Below are positions 18,484 to 27,668 of a stretch of DNA of 64,000 nucleotides, in pieces; positions within the stretch are counted from its first letter, which is position 1, and each line of letters opens with the position of its first letter. Origin of the DNA: an uncultured Bdellovibrionales bacterium (GTDB lineage: Bacteria > Bdellovibrionota > Bdellovibrionia > Bdellovibrionales > UBA1609); contig CALLAU010000022.1 of assembly GCA_938002015.1 (NCBI GenBank), positions 22,870-86,869 of the forward strand, in the 5' to 3' direction. The notes under the pieces were generated by a model, which did no database searches, was not told where the DNA came from, and worked only from the letters and a program-made list of their open reading frames with translations. A program made the translations under genes and the position numbers.

Positions 18484-19599
18484 TTATCCAAACCATCCTT
18501 TTGGCTTCACTTTTTCACCTTTTTCTTCAGCAATCTCTCTTAAAAGTTTTTCTTCCTTTTTTGTAAGACTTTTTGGAATTTTAACTTTCATTTTAAACCT
18601 GATATCCCCTTTAGTTCTGCCTCTAAGAGACGGGAAACCTGATTTTTTAACTCTCACTTCATCACCGCTTTGAGTCCCAAGAGGAACTTCAACATTTACA
18701 GTTGAGCTTAGTGTTTCAACCTCTACTTCTGTTCCAAGTATAGATTGTAAATAACTCACTTCTAAATCACTTACTAAATCTAAACCTTCTCTATAAAACT
18801 TTGGATGGTCTTGCACCTTTACGACAACGTAAAGATCACCATCTCCACCACCTAGATGACCTCCATCACCTTCGCCTGAGAGCCTTAACTGACTTCCACT
18901 TTCTACTCCTGCAGGCACAGTAACCTGAATTTTTCTAGGCCTTTCAAGCCTTCCACCACCTGAGCATTGTTTACAAGGATCTTTAATAACCGTTCCAGCA
19001 CCCCTACAAGAAGGGCAAGTTGTAGCCATAGTAAAAAAGCCTTGCCTTTGAATCACTTGTCCAGAACCACCACAGTGATCACAAGTTGTTGCAGATTTTC
19101 CTGGCTCAGCACCAGAACCATCACAAGTTTGACAGTCTTCATCAGAGTTAAACGTAATTTCTTTTTTTGTTCCTTCAAGGGAGTCTTTAAGACTGATATC
19201 TAAAAAATACCTTAAATCAGAGCCTCTTTTAGGTCTTGGCTTTTGGGAGCGACTTCCTCCACGGGAAAATCCACCACCAGCAGCTCCACCGAAAAAATCA
19301 CCAAAGATATCTGAGAAGTTTTCAAAAATATCTGAAGCATCAGCAAAACCGCCAGGGCCTCCGCCACCCATGCCCTGAAAGCCAGCATGTCCAAACCTGT
19401 CATATCTGGCCTTTTTCTCATCATTACTAAGCACTTCATATGCCTCAGCAGCCTCTTTAAACTTATCTTCAGCCTCTTTGTTGTCGGGGTTCTTATCAGG
19501 GTGATACTTCATAGCAAGCTTTCTATAAGCTTTCTTAATCACTGTAGGATCAGAGGATTTATCAACACCAAGAACTTCATAATAATCACGTTTAGACAT
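18484..19599 (-). CDS. dnaJ: Co-chaperone DnaJ (Hsp40)
   Basis: This is a type I Hsp40 of 371 residues. The J domain covers residues 1-70 with the HPDKN motif. A Gly/Phe-rich segment (about 72-125) follows, then four zinc-binding CxxCxGxG repeats ([32 protein letters not shown]) and the C-terminal substrate-binding domain. It stimulates DnaK ATPase. The ATG at 19599 is preferred to the in-frame TTG one codon earlier. It lies upstream of dnaK on the same strand, with 171 bp of non-coding DNA before it. Confidence 0.98.
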   Translation of the reverse strand: MSKRDYYEVLGVDKSSDPTVIKKAYRKLAMKYHPDKNPDNKEAEDKFKEAAEAYEVLSNDEKKARYDRFGHAGFQGMGGGGPGGFADASDIFENFSDIFGDFFGGAAGGGFSRGGSRSQKPRPKRGSDLRYFLDISLKDSLEGTKKEITFNSDEDCQTCDGSGAEPGKSATTCDHCGGSGQVIQRQGFFTMATTCPSCRGAGTVIKDPCKQCSGGGRLERPRKIQVTVPAGVESGSQLRLSGEGDGGHLGGGDGDLYVVVKVQDHPKFYREGLDLVSDLEVSYLQSILGTEVEVETLSSTVNVEVPLGTQSGDEVRVKKSGFPSLRGRTKGDIRFKMKVKIPKSLTKKEEKLLREIAEEKGEKVKPKGWFG

Positions 19600-19773
19600 C
19601 AAAGCTAATATGAGTGTTCTTTTTAAAAGGTCAAGTTAGCTAAATTCAATGCTTTATAAGATTAAATTTATACCCAAAAAAGACTCTTTATTAAGCTCTT
19701 CATAACGGTGTAAAAGTTAAAAAAATTATTTAGATATTATGATAAACTATTGTAAATACTTGTTTTTTATTAT

Positions 19774-20454
19774 TTATTTTTCAGATGAGCTGATTTCTCT
19801 TAATTCACCAGCAAGCTTAATAAGCCTTTTCTCAACACTAAGCTTAGCCTCTTCATCTTCCATCTCATCATACATTTGCTTAAGAACTGTAAAACTCAAC
19901 TGCTTCTTTCCAGCCTTAGAATAAAGCCTTGAGGCCAGTGACTTTGTCCAGTAAGGAGCCCCATTGTTAGCAGCTATTTCAAAATACTTGGCTGCTTTTT
20001 CCTCATCCTTAATTTCTTCATTATAAAGGTATGCAAGTCTGTAGTTCATTACCCAATCATCTGGGTAGTATTTTAACCCATTTAAAAAAAGCTCTTCAGC
20101 TCCTAGGTGATCATCTTGAATGATTGTAAGTTTTGTAGCGCCATGCTTTCCAATCACTTGATATTTTGGATCAAGAGTTATAGCTGACTTTAAAACCTTA
20201 TACCCCCATCTATAAGGGCATTTCTTTCCCTCAGGGTCTTTGTACTTAGAACATGTCCAGTTGTTTTGAATATAATTTAGCCACAAAGAGTCTGCAAAGA
20301 TTTGCTGGAAGCCAAAGTGAATATACTCCACACCATCAGGTGGAGGAAGAATTTTAACAGAGTTTTTTAAGCTATGAATAGGATTTAAAAATAACGCTGC
20401 AACAAAAAAAATATATCCGTTTATAATATATAAATTATCAAAACTAAAACGCAT
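19774..20454 (-). CDS. Membrane-anchored TPR-like protein
   Basis: A hydrophobic segment at residues ~9-27 would act as an anchor or uncleaved signal. The remaining ~200 residues form helical pairs with TPR character: 'AEELFLNGLKYYPDDWVMNYRLAYLY' and 'EKAAKYFEIAANNGAP'. Two cysteines occur in a 'WTCSKYKDPEGKKCPYRWGY' segment. It lies just downstream of the pilin gene on the same strand but behind its terminator. In related bacteria small TPR proteins serve pilus or envelope assembly, which is only a guess here. Confidence 0.65.
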   Translation of the reverse strand: MRFSFDNLYIINGYIFFVAALFLNPIHSLKNSVKILPPPDGVEYIHFGFQQIFADSLWLNYIQNNWTCSKYKDPEGKKCPYRWGYKVLKSAITLDPKYQVIGKHGATKLTIIQDDHLGAEELFLNGLKYYPDDWVMNYRLAYLYNEEIKDEEKAAKYFEIAANNGAPYWTKSLASRLYSKAGKKQLSFTVLKQMYDEMEDEEAKLSVEKRLIKLAGELREISSSEK

Positions 20455-20474
20455 ACTAACAAAACCTTTTAGAG

Positions 20475-20511
20475 CAAAAAAAAAGCCCCAAACTAGAGTT
20501 TAAGGCTTTTT
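20475..20511 (-). terminator. Intrinsic terminator of the pilin gene
   Basis: On the minus strand AAGCCTTAAACT pairs with AGTTTGGGGCTT (two G-T pairs) across a 2-base loop, followed by a run of T. It lies about 35-70 bp after the pilin stop and separates pilin from the TPR gene. Confidence 0.85.
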
Positions 20512-20545
20512 ATGCTAGATTTAAAGTCTAGGTAATTACAAATTA

Positions 20546-21085
20546 TTATTGAAAAACATCATCTCTTGTAACAGCAAACGTTTTGTTTTGGTTTAAAGTC
20601 CAATCATCAGTACCTGCATCACCGTCAATATTTGCTCTAGCTTGAATTGAGAACGTAGTTGCTGCAGCAACGTTAGTACCACCTGTTAAGTTTGGTGGAA
20701 CAACAGCATAAGTACATGTGAATGTAGCGTTTGCACAAGCAGTTCTAGACCTTCTAAAGTTAGCTGTAGGGTTATTACCCGCAAAAGTGGCGCTCGGATG
20801 GTTAGCTGGACCGGCAACTCCGTTACCCGCAAAACCTACGTTATAAAGAAGAGCACCATCTGGCTGATAGCCGATTGCTCTAAAGTCACCATAGTACTGG
20901 TTCCATTCTGCAAAAAAAGCTTTCTCAGCAGTATAAAGACCACTCATCATAGACTTTGCTTCTGCTTGTTTCGTTTTAGCGATAAACCTTTGGTATTGTG
21001 GAACCCCTACAGTTGCCAAAAGACCAATGATCACAACAACAATCATCAATTCAATAAGGGAAAAACCCTTTTGACTCTTCTTCAT
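20546..21085 (-). CDS. pilA: Type IV major pilin-like protein
   Basis: The protein is 179 residues, with a short leader MKKSQKG cleaved before FSLIELMIVVVIIGLLATVGVPQYQRF. Glu is at +5 of the mature pilin, and the helix is followed by a C-terminal domain with a possible disulphide pair (ACANATFTC). An upstream in-frame start at 21130 is rejected because AGGAGG lies 7 bases before the ATG at 21085. Type IV pili are used for attachment and prey entry in Bdellovibrio relatives. It stands alone with its own terminator, away from the type II pseudopilin operon. Confidence 0.9.
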   Translation of the reverse strand: MKKSQKGFSLIELMIVVVIIGLLATVGVPQYQRFIAKTKQAEAKSMMSGLYTAEKAFFAEWNQYYGDFRAIGYQPDGALLYNVGFAGNGVAGPANHPSATFAGNNPTANFRRSRTACANATFTCTYAVVPPNLTGGTNVAAATTFSIQARANIDGDAGTDDWTLNQNKTFAVTRDDVFQ

Positions 21086-21259
21086 ATAACGTCCTCCTAT
21101 TTTTTCGAACACTATTAAATCGGAAGACAAACCAAACTAGTTTAGGTAATTTTAATAAAAATTGAGACAAATATTGAAAACTTGCCTCAGTATAGAACAA
21201 AATCTGGTTTAAGACGCAAAAGTGTTATACGGTTGATAACAATTTTAAGGAGAGTTTAA

Positions 21260-21580
21260 ATGGCTCAAGACCAAAGTCAGTCAGACTTAAACATAGATGA
21301 CCAGCTAAAAACCAAAGAACCCTCATTATATAAAGTTCTTCTTTTAAATGATGACTTTACTACCCAAGATTTTGTCATAAAAGTACTCACCCAGTATTTT
21401 TATAAAAGTGAGGATGAAGCCTTTAAAATCATGGTCAAAGTGCATAACGAAGGTAAAGGCTTAGCAGGGATTTTTACAAAAGACATGGCCGAAACAAAAA
21501 TGTATCTTGTTCACCAGGCTGCAAAAGAAAACCAGTTCCCTCTTAAGTGTATTATGGAACCTTTAGAAGGTGAGGATTAA
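21260..21580 (+). CDS. clpS: ClpA adaptor ClpS
   Basis: This is a 106-residue adaptor that presents N-degron substrates to ClpAP. The core motif LLNDDFTTQDFVIKVL and the later KVHNEGKGLAGIFTKDMAE helix region match the family. Its flexible N-terminal tail is about 25 residues. An AAGGAGAG precedes the ATG. It lies 5 bp before clpA, the usual arrangement. Confidence 0.96.
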   Translation: MAQDQSQSDLNIDDQLKTKEPSLYKVLLLNDDFTTQDFVIKVLTQYFYKSEDEAFKIMVKVHNEGKGLAGIFTKDMAETKMYLVHQAAKENQFPLKCIMEPLEGED

Positions 21581-21585
21581 TTTTT

Positions 21586-23769
21586 ATGTTCGATCAAAGC
21601 TTACAAAAAGCACTTCACCAAGCATCATTAAAAGCGAGAAAAAATAAAAATGAATTTATTACTTTAGAGCACTTTTTACTAGGAACACTCCACTCAAAAG
21701 AAGTTAAAAAAATCTTTAACGAAGTTTCTGCTGATACAAATGAAATCACTAAAAACTTAGATGCTTTTATAACAAAAAACCACCCGACTATTAGCAGACT
21801 AGATTCTAATTATAACCCTGAACCAACAATCGGTCTTCATAGAAGTATTGATAGAGCTTTAAAGCAAGCTCAATCTGCTGAAAGAAACCTTGTAACCGTT
21901 TTTCATGTTTTACTAGCGATGTTTGAAGAAGAAGAGTCCTATGCTGTTTTTTTAATGGAAGAAGCAGGCCTCTCTCCCTTGGTCTTTATGGAGCATATTT
22001 CTGAAGGAAAACATGGAGAAGGAACTCAAAACTCAAAAGATAAAGATCCTTTAAAAACTTTTTGCACTCACTTAAATACTAAGTTTCAAAAAAACTTATC
22101 TAATCCACTCATAGGAAGAAAAAAAGAAATCAATCGTATTTTTGAAATTCTCTCCAGAAAAACAAAAAATAACCCTTTGTTAGTTGGAGATCCTGGAGTT
22201 GGAAAAACCGCAATAGGAGAAGGGATTGCTGAGTTAGTTGAAACTAAAAAAGCTCCAGAGAAGTTTAAAAACTTAGATATTTACGGCCTTGACCTTACAT
22301 CCCTTTTAGCAGGCTCTAAATACAGGGGGGATTTTGAAAACAGATTAAAATCTCTTTTTAAATCTTTAGATGAAAAAGAAAACCCTATGCTTTTTATTGA
22401 TGAAGTCCACTCTATTATTGGAGCCGGCTCTACTTCAGGAAGTAATGTAGATCTTTCTGGTCTTTTAAAGCCTGCTCTTTCTGGAGACCATATAAAGTTT
22501 GCTGGATCTACAACTTATTCTGAATACAGAAAACACTTTGCAAAAGATGCCGCTCTTTCAAGGCGCTTTCAACCAGTCTTTATTGATGAGCCGACAAAAG
22601 AAGAGTGCTTAGAGATCCTAACAGGACTTAGAAAATCTTTTGAAGACTTTCATAAGTTAAAAATCAATGATGAGGCTTTAAAAGCTTGTGTAGATTTAAC
22701 AGGAGACCATGTCCTTGATAGAAAGTTCCCTGATAAAGCTATAGACTTACTTGATGAAACTTGTGCTCATATTTCTGTTTTAAAAAAATCTTCAAATATT
22801 AATGCTCAAGACATTAAAGAAACTCTTAAAAGGCTTTATAAAGTGTCCTCTGAAGCCGTAAGCTCGAGTGCTCAAGACAAAGTCTTAAAACTTAAAACTG
22901 CTTTAAAGACGAAGATATTTGGACAGGACCAAGCAGTTGAAAAAATTGTCTCTAGAATGCTTGTGGCTTACTCCGGCCTAAGCCATAAAGAAAAACCTCT
23001 TGGCGCTTTTTTATTTACAGGCCCTACTGGTGTTGGAAAAACAGAGCTTTCAAAACAGTTAGCAAAAACTCTTGATATTCCTTTTACCAAATTTGATATG
23101 AGTGAGTATATGGAGAAGCATTCTGTTGCAAAACTCATCGGAGCCCCTCCAGGATATGTTGGACATGACGATGGCGGCAGGCTAACTGATGAAGTATCAA
23201 AAAATCCTCACTGTGTTCTTCTTTTAGATGAAATTGAAAAAGCTCATCCAGATGTGATCAATGTTTTACTTCAAGTAATGGACTCTGGAGTTTTAACAGA
23301 CTCTCTAGGAAAGAAAACATACTTTAAACAATGTATTCTTATTATGACTTCAAACTCTGGCGCAAAAGAAGCTCAAAAAGGTAGTATTGGAATTTTTGAA
23401 GCCTCAAGCTCTGATTTTTCTGAAAAAGCTATTAAGAATTTCTTCTCCCCTGAGTTCTTAAACAGACTCACATCCATCGTGCATTTTAAACCTTTGGAAA
23501 AAAAGCTTTTAGAAACTGTAATTGAAAAGTTTTTAAATAACCTTAAAAACGAATTAACCGAGAAACAAATCAGTTTAAGCTGGGACAAAGCCACAGTTTC
23601 TTGGATTAGGGAAAAAGGTGAAGAAGAGAATATGGGAGCAAGGCCGTTTGAAAGATTTATTGACCAATACGTTCGTGTTCCTATTGCAGAGAAAATTTTG
23701 ACAGACTCTAGCCTAAAGAACCTTAAAATTGAGCAAAATAAGGATGGACTTAATATAGTTAAAGGCTAG
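21586..23769 (+). CDS. clpA: ATP-dependent Clp protease ATPase subunit ClpA
   Basis: This is a double-AAA+ unfoldase of 727 residues. The N-terminal domain (1-145) has two Clp repeats. D1 has Walker A GDPGVGKT at 201-208, and D2 has GPTGVGKT at about 479-486, followed by LLDEIEKAHPDV. A ClpP-binding loop appears as KGSIGIF near residue 600. It unfolds substrates for ClpP in the cytoplasm. It is co-transcribed with clpS. No clpP is in the window. Confidence 0.96.
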   Translation: MFDQSLQKALHQASLKARKNKNEFITLEHFLLGTLHSKEVKKIFNEVSADTNEITKNLDAFITKNHPTISRLDSNYNPEPTIGLHRSIDRALKQAQSAERNLVTVFHVLLAMFEEEESYAVFLMEEAGLSPLVFMEHISEGKHGEGTQNSKDKDPLKTFCTHLNTKFQKNLSNPLIGRKKEINRIFEILSRKTKNNPLLVGDPGVGKTAIGEGIAELVETKKAPEKFKNLDIYGLDLTSLLAGSKYRGDFENRLKSLFKSLDEKENPMLFIDEVHSIIGAGSTSGSNVDLSGLLKPALSGDHIKFAGSTTYSEYRKHFAKDAALSRRFQPVFIDEPTKEECLEILTGLRKSFEDFHKLKINDEALKACVDLTGDHVLDRKFPDKAIDLLDETCAHISVLKKSSNINAQDIKETLKRLYKVSSEAVSSSAQDKVLKLKTALKTKIFGQDQAVEKIVSRMLVAYSGLSHKEKPLGAFLFTGPTGVGKTELSKQLAKTLDIPFTKFDMSEYMEKHSVAKLIGAPPGYVGHDDGGRLTDEVSKNPHCVLLLDEIEKAHPDVINVLLQVMDSGVLTDSLGKKTYFKQCILIMTSNSGAKEAQKGSIGIFEASSSDFSEKAIKNFFSPEFLNRLTSIVHFKPLEKKLLETVIEKFLNNLKNELTEKQISLSWDKATVSWIREKGEEENMGARPFERFIDQYVRVPIAEKILTDSSLKNLKIEQNKDGLNIVKG

Positions 23770-23879
23770 GACCTTGTTTTTTCTTTTTTTATTACCAAGT
23801 TATAAAAGATGTTAAACAGTTTTGTTTTTCGGTGTAGAACTAGAAAAACAGATCACCCCTTTTAAAGGAGTTACTTTAG

Positions 23880-24791
23880 ATGTTTGGAATTTTAAGAAGA
23901 ATCCTATCATTTGCTTCATTAAACATAGCTTTAATGCTTACTTTTTATGCTATAATTAACTTGCTTCCTATTAAGCCAGGTTACTATAACCAACTATTAA
24001 TATTTTACGCACTAGCTGGTTTTGGGGGCGCGTTTATCTCACTCCTGCTTTCAAGGTGGAACGCTAAAAGAAGCATGGGGGTTCAAGTTATTGACCCAAA
24101 AAACACGAGAAACGAAACCGAGCGCTGGCTAGTTGATACAGTTCATGGCTTTGCAAGGCAGTCACGCTTTAAAAAGATGCCTGAAGTTGGTATTTATCAA
24201 GGGCAAGAGTTAAATGCTTTTGCTACAGGTCCTTCAAAGTCTAAAAGCTTAGTGGCAGTATCAAGTGGGCTCTTAAACTCCATGACTAAAGATGAAGTTG
24301 AAGGGGTTTTAGCTCATGAGGTTGCGCACATTAAAAACGGAGACATGGTCACAATGGTCCTTTTAATGGGTACAATAAATACTCTTGTTATGATCGTTGC
24401 TAGGATCTTAGCTGATATGGCTATATCTGCGATGTCTAAAGACAATAGAGGCGGAAGCTTTTTCATGCGTATGATGCTCTATCAAGTCTTTGCAGGCGTT
24501 TTAGGTATCCTTGGCTCAATTATTACAAGTAGTTTCTCTAGAAGAAGAGAGTTTAGAGCTGACTCTGGTGGAGCACGCTTAGCTGGAAGAGATAAAATGA
24601 CTAAAGCCTTAGAAAGGCTTCAAGCTCAAAGCTTTCCTCCACAAAATGAGCAACAGATTAAAGCAGCCTCTGCTATGCAGGCTCTTAAGATTTCAAGTGG
24701 GAGAAGAGGTGAAGGTTTTTCACTAAGAAAGCTCTTATCTACACACCCTCCTTTACAAGATAGGATAAGACGTTTAAAAACCGGGAGATGA
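23880..24791 (+). CDS. htpX: HtpX-like zinc metalloprotease
   Basis: The protein has two N-terminal membrane helices (about 11-30 and 38-58), the HEVAH zinc motif at 146-150 and a third ligand Glu at about 224 in SRRREFRAD. Two further hydrophobic segments (about 153-180 and 195-220) lie between. It belongs to the M48 family, which degrades damaged inner-membrane proteins in quality control. AAGGAG lies upstream of the ATG. The stop overlaps the start of the next gene (ATGA), so both are likely co-translated. Confidence 0.93.
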   Translation: MFGILRRILSFASLNIALMLTFYAIINLLPIKPGYYNQLLIFYALAGFGGAFISLLLSRWNAKRSMGVQVIDPKNTRNETERWLVDTVHGFARQSRFKKMPEVGIYQGQELNAFATGPSKSKSLVAVSSGLLNSMTKDEVEGVLAHEVAHIKNGDMVTMVLLMGTINTLVMIVARILADMAISAMSKDNRGGSFFMRMMLYQVFAGVLGILGSIITSSFSRRREFRADSGGARLAGRDKMTKALERLQAQSFPPQNEQQIKAASAMQALKISSGRRGEGFSLRKLLSTHPPLQDRIRRLKTGR

Positions 24792-25705
24792 TTCTCTCTC
24801 AACGCACACAAGGTCTTTTATACGCCACAGGAACTGCTCTATGCTGGGGAGTTCTAGCAATTCTTCTAAAACACTCCCTTTCATTTACCGATTCAAAAAC
24901 TATTATAGCATTTAGAATGATCTTTGCTTTTTTAATGCTTCTCCCCTATCTGGTTTTAACTCAAAAAAATGCCTTTAAAGTTTTTAAAAACTTCTCCTTT
25001 CTAGCTCTACTTGCAGCAGTTGGGCTTGCCTATAACTACTTTGGCTTTATGACTGGAGTTGCCTACACAGGAGCTTCAAACGCGCAAATCATGATCCAGT
25101 CAGGCCCTATTATTCTTATGTTAAGTGGTTTTTTATTTTTTAAAGAAAATCCAACAAAGCTTCAAATTTTTTTCTTACTTATTGCCGGCATAGGCTTTTT
25201 TCTATTCTATAAAGATCAAGCAACACTCATAGATGCAAAAAAACTTATTGCTGGAAACTTTTGGATTCTCTCAGGAGCGATCACATGGGTTTTTTACTCT
25301 ATCATCACAAAAAAACTTACAAAAAAAGAGTTTAGCCCTCAGGAGCTAAACTTATTTGTTTATTTTATCTGCGCACTCATACTTTTAACAGGTGTTGATT
25401 TTAAAGGGCTGCCTAACCTTAACTTTGGAAACTGGATTTATCTTGTCTTTCTAGGAGCTAATACACTAATAGCTTATGGCTGCTTTGGAGAAGCTTTAAA
25501 AAGAGCTCCAGCTTCACAGGTTTCTGTTATTATTTCCATGAATCCAATTCTAACTCTTTTAATTATTGCTTTTTTAGGGCCCTACTTTGATTTTATTCCT
25601 AAAGAACCTCTAAATTTAACCGGCTATATAGGAGCTTTTCTTGTTATAACCGGCGTGATTTGCTCGATTGTTTTTGCAAGAAAAGTAAGTTTAACTAGCG
25701 ACTAG
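24788..25705 (+). CDS. EamA-family (DMT) transporter
   Basis: There are ten hydrophobic segments in 305 residues, in two homologous halves. Family marks are 'CWGVLAILLKHSLSF' in the first helix and 'AYTGASNAQIMIQSGPIILML' in the middle. Members export metabolites such as amino acids and cysteine pathway compounds, but the substrate cannot be told from sequence. It is translationally coupled to htpX (4-bp overlap). Its 3' end overlaps the convergent serine protease gene by 11 bp. Confidence 0.85.
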   Translation: MILSQRTQGLLYATGTALCWGVLAILLKHSLSFTDSKTIIAFRMIFAFLMLLPYLVLTQKNAFKVFKNFSFLALLAAVGLAYNYFGFMTGVAYTGASNAQIMIQSGPIILMLSGFLFFKENPTKLQIFFLLIAGIGFFLFYKDQATLIDAKKLIAGNFWILSGAITWVFYSIITKKLTKKEFSPQELNLFVYFICALILLTGVDFKGLPNLNFGNWIYLVFLGANTLIAYGCFGEALKRAPASQVSVIISMNPILTLLIIAFLGPYFDFIPKEPLNLTGYIGAFLVITGVICSIVFARKVSLTSD

Positions 25706-26627
25706 CTCTTGCAGCTCTAACCTTTTCTCTAAAGTCTTCAGAACTCACATATGTAACCCATTCAATATGATTACTCACAGCTGTAAAAAAAGTATGGTCT
25801 CCACACTCTCGATTAAGAGAAAAACTTGTTATTCCAACTAAGAATGTCTCACCAGACGCACTCTCTTTTACTAGAGGGCCGCCACTATCACCAAAGCATG
25901 TGTTTGATGCAAAGCCATTAGTAACTCCAATAACTCTTAAATCTTCTTGAGCTTTTTTTACAAAACTTAAATAACTTATAAATTTCGGATCTTCAGGGTC
26001 AAAATCAGCATCACTTTTCTTAATATCCTCTGCAAGTCCCGCGAAAACTTCATCAAGCTTTGCATCACCCATTAGCTCTAGGGGAGATGTTTTTTGAAGT
26101 TGTAGTGGAGAACTTGAAAAGTTTGTCTGCCCCCAACCCGTTGCATAAAGCTCATTGTTTAAATCATCAAGTAATTCACGTAACTCCTCTTTAGGAGCTA
26201 TTCTTATTGGTTCTAAGTTTGGAATAACATCAAAATCGATTTCTTGAGAAAGGTTAATAACAGCTATGTCATAAAAATTTTCAGTCTTATGCTTTGAATG
26301 AGTAATTATTGACTCAACTTTAGGAAGACTCATAAGGTCATCTTGATGACCCGTTCCTATCACTCCTCCACCATAAATTTGAAACGCAAAGCCCTCATCT
26401 ACACAGTGTGCAGCTGTTACAACAGTTCTTGAATCAATAAGACTTCCGCCACAAAAGTGCTGCCCCCATCTTTGAAGAGAAACTTGCCAAGGGTGTTTTG
26501 ACAACTGGCTTGCTACACCATTTACTATTTTTGATGAGTATGAAAAGTCTTCTACATAAGACTTATTTGAATCTGAACATGCTGCTGTCAAAAATAGAAC
26601 GGAAAATAATACTGCAAGTGTCTTCAT
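25695..26627 (-). CDS. Chymotrypsin-fold serine protease, probable lipoprotein
   Basis: This S1-family protease of 310 residues has a signal ending LTAAC17, so it is likely lipid-anchored. A pro-segment runs to the KIVNG activation site (33-37). The catalytic triad is His74 (TAAHC), Asp120 (YDIAVINL) and Ser248 (GDSGGP). The residue six before the serine, Asp in trypsin, is Asn242, so cleavage after Lys/Arg is not assured. The insert at ~180-235 is longer than in trypsin. It converges on the EamA gene with 11-bp overlap. Such proteases occur often in predatory bacteria. Confidence 0.9.
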   Translation of the reverse strand: MKTLAVLFSVLFLTAACSDSNKSYVEDFSYSSKIVNGVASQLSKHPWQVSLQRWGQHFCGGSLIDSRTVVTAAHCVDEGFAFQIYGGGVIGTGHQDDLMSLPKVESIITHSKHKTENFYDIAVINLSQEIDFDVIPNLEPIRIAPKEELRELLDDLNNELYATGWGQTNFSSSPLQLQKTSPLELMGDAKLDEVFAGLAEDIKKSDADFDPEDPKFISYLSFVKKAQEDLRVIGVTNGFASNTCFGDSGGPLVKESASGETFLVGITSFSLNRECGDHTFFTAVSNHIEWVTYVSSEDFREKVRAARASR

Positions 26628-26802
26628 TGACTCCCCTTTTAATAAAAACTACACGCATAGTATGGAAAACCAGCTCTTAAGGAAAATGAAAAAAGATTAA
26701 ATCGTGTACAAAAATACCACCGGTTCCAATCTAAGACTTACTGGTTTTATTAAGCCCCAGTCTGGAACTTTATAATTTGACAGTATTTAATGCATAACTA
26801 TA

Positions 26803-26830
26803 ACCTATGTTTATATCAACTTACATAGGT
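26803..26830. promoter_or_regulatory. Inverted repeat before the LysR-type gene
   Basis: ACCTATGT (803-810) and its exact complement ACATAGGT (823-830) are 12 bases apart, 7 bp before the ATG of the regulator. The right arm contains the AGGT that would be the ribosome site, so binding here could block both transcription and translation. Autoregulation is inferred. Confidence 0.45.
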
Positions 26831-26837
26831 GTAAATA

Positions 26838-27668
26838 ATGCTCCCGAATTCTACAGACTTAAAATACTTTCTTGAAGCCTACAAAGTCGGCAATATATCA
26901 AGAGCTTCTGAACGTCTTGGCATCACACAACCAAGTTTAAGCTTAGCTATTAAAAGGCTTGAAGAGCTCTTAAATTCTAAACTTTTCATACGCTCTAAAG
27001 GAGGTGTGCTTGCTACTGAGCAAGGCCATCTTCTTGCTAAAGATACGGAAGCACTTCTTATCCAGTGGGAAAGCATAGGTAACAAAACAAAAAACTCTCA
27101 AAACTTAGTACAAGGCAATATCAAACTTGGCTGCCATGCTTCTGTAGCACTTTATTCGCTTAATCCATGGTTTAAAAAACTTTTAAAAGAACACCCTGAA
27201 CTTAGTATTGATTTTTCACACAAGCTCTCTAGAAAGGTCGCTGAAGAGGTCATCTCCTTTAAAACGGATATTGGAATAGTAGTAAATCCCATTAAACACC
27301 CTGATTTAGTCATAAAGCATTTATTTGATGATGAAGTGACACTTTGGAGATCTAAGCTTCAAAATATAAATGAAGACACCTTGATTTACGACCCTGATCT
27401 TAATCAAGCTCAATCTCTTTTAAAAAATCTTAAAGTAGATTTTAAAAGACAAGTAAAGTCTTCTAACTTAGAAGTCATTTCTCAACTTACTAAAATAGGC
27501 TCAGGAGTAGGAATCTTACCAGGAAGAGTTGCAGGGCCAGACCTAGTCCCCTACAATTCTAGTATTAAGTCATTTAAAGATCGGGTTTGTCTCATATACA
27601 GAGGGGATAAACCCAAAACAAAAACTTTAATGACAGTAGTTGAGGCTTTACTAGGGAACTTAAAATGA
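26838..27668 (+). CDS. LysR-family transcriptional regulator
   Basis: The winged helix-turn-helix occupies residues 1-62 (LKYFLEAYKVGNISRASERLGITQPSLSLAIKRLEE, spread over 8-43). The effector-binding domain extends from about 88 to 276. At 276 residues it is slightly shorter than the usual ~300. It is co-translated with the lytic transglycosylase that follows (4-bp overlap ATGA), which suggests control of cell-wall turnover, though LysR genes more often regulate a divergent gene. An inverted repeat lies just upstream. Confidence 0.92.
   Translation: MLPNSTDLKYFLEAYKVGNISRASERLGITQPSLSLAIKRLEELLNSKLFIRSKGGVLATEQGHLLAKDTEALLIQWESIGNKTKNSQNLVQGNIKLGCHASVALYSLNPWFKKLLKEHPELSIDFSHKLSRKVAEEVISFKTDIGIVVNPIKHPDLVIKHLFDDEVTLWRSKLQNINEDTLIYDPDLNQAQSLLKNLKVDFKRQVKSSNLEVISQLTKIGSGVGILPGRVAGPDLVPYNSSIKSFKDRVCLIYRGDKPKTKTLMTVVEALLGNLK

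Noticed and set aside
18395..19773. CIRCE or sigma-32 heat-shock sites near dnaK/dnaJ
   Set aside because: No TTAGCACTC-N9-GAGTGCTAA element was found, and no clear CCCCAT -10 was seen.
20546..21085. Pilin as the missing GspG of the T2SS
   Set aside because: It is far from gspH, has its own terminator and leader, and the C-terminal Cys pair is more like a type IV major pilin.
21086..21130. Longer start of the pilin gene
   Set aside because: The extra 15 residues would displace the prepilin leader, and AGGAGG is placed for the ATG at 21085.
23759..23790. Terminator after clpA
   Set aside because: There is a long T-rich run, but the stem (AAGG/CCTT) is only 4 bp, too weak to call.
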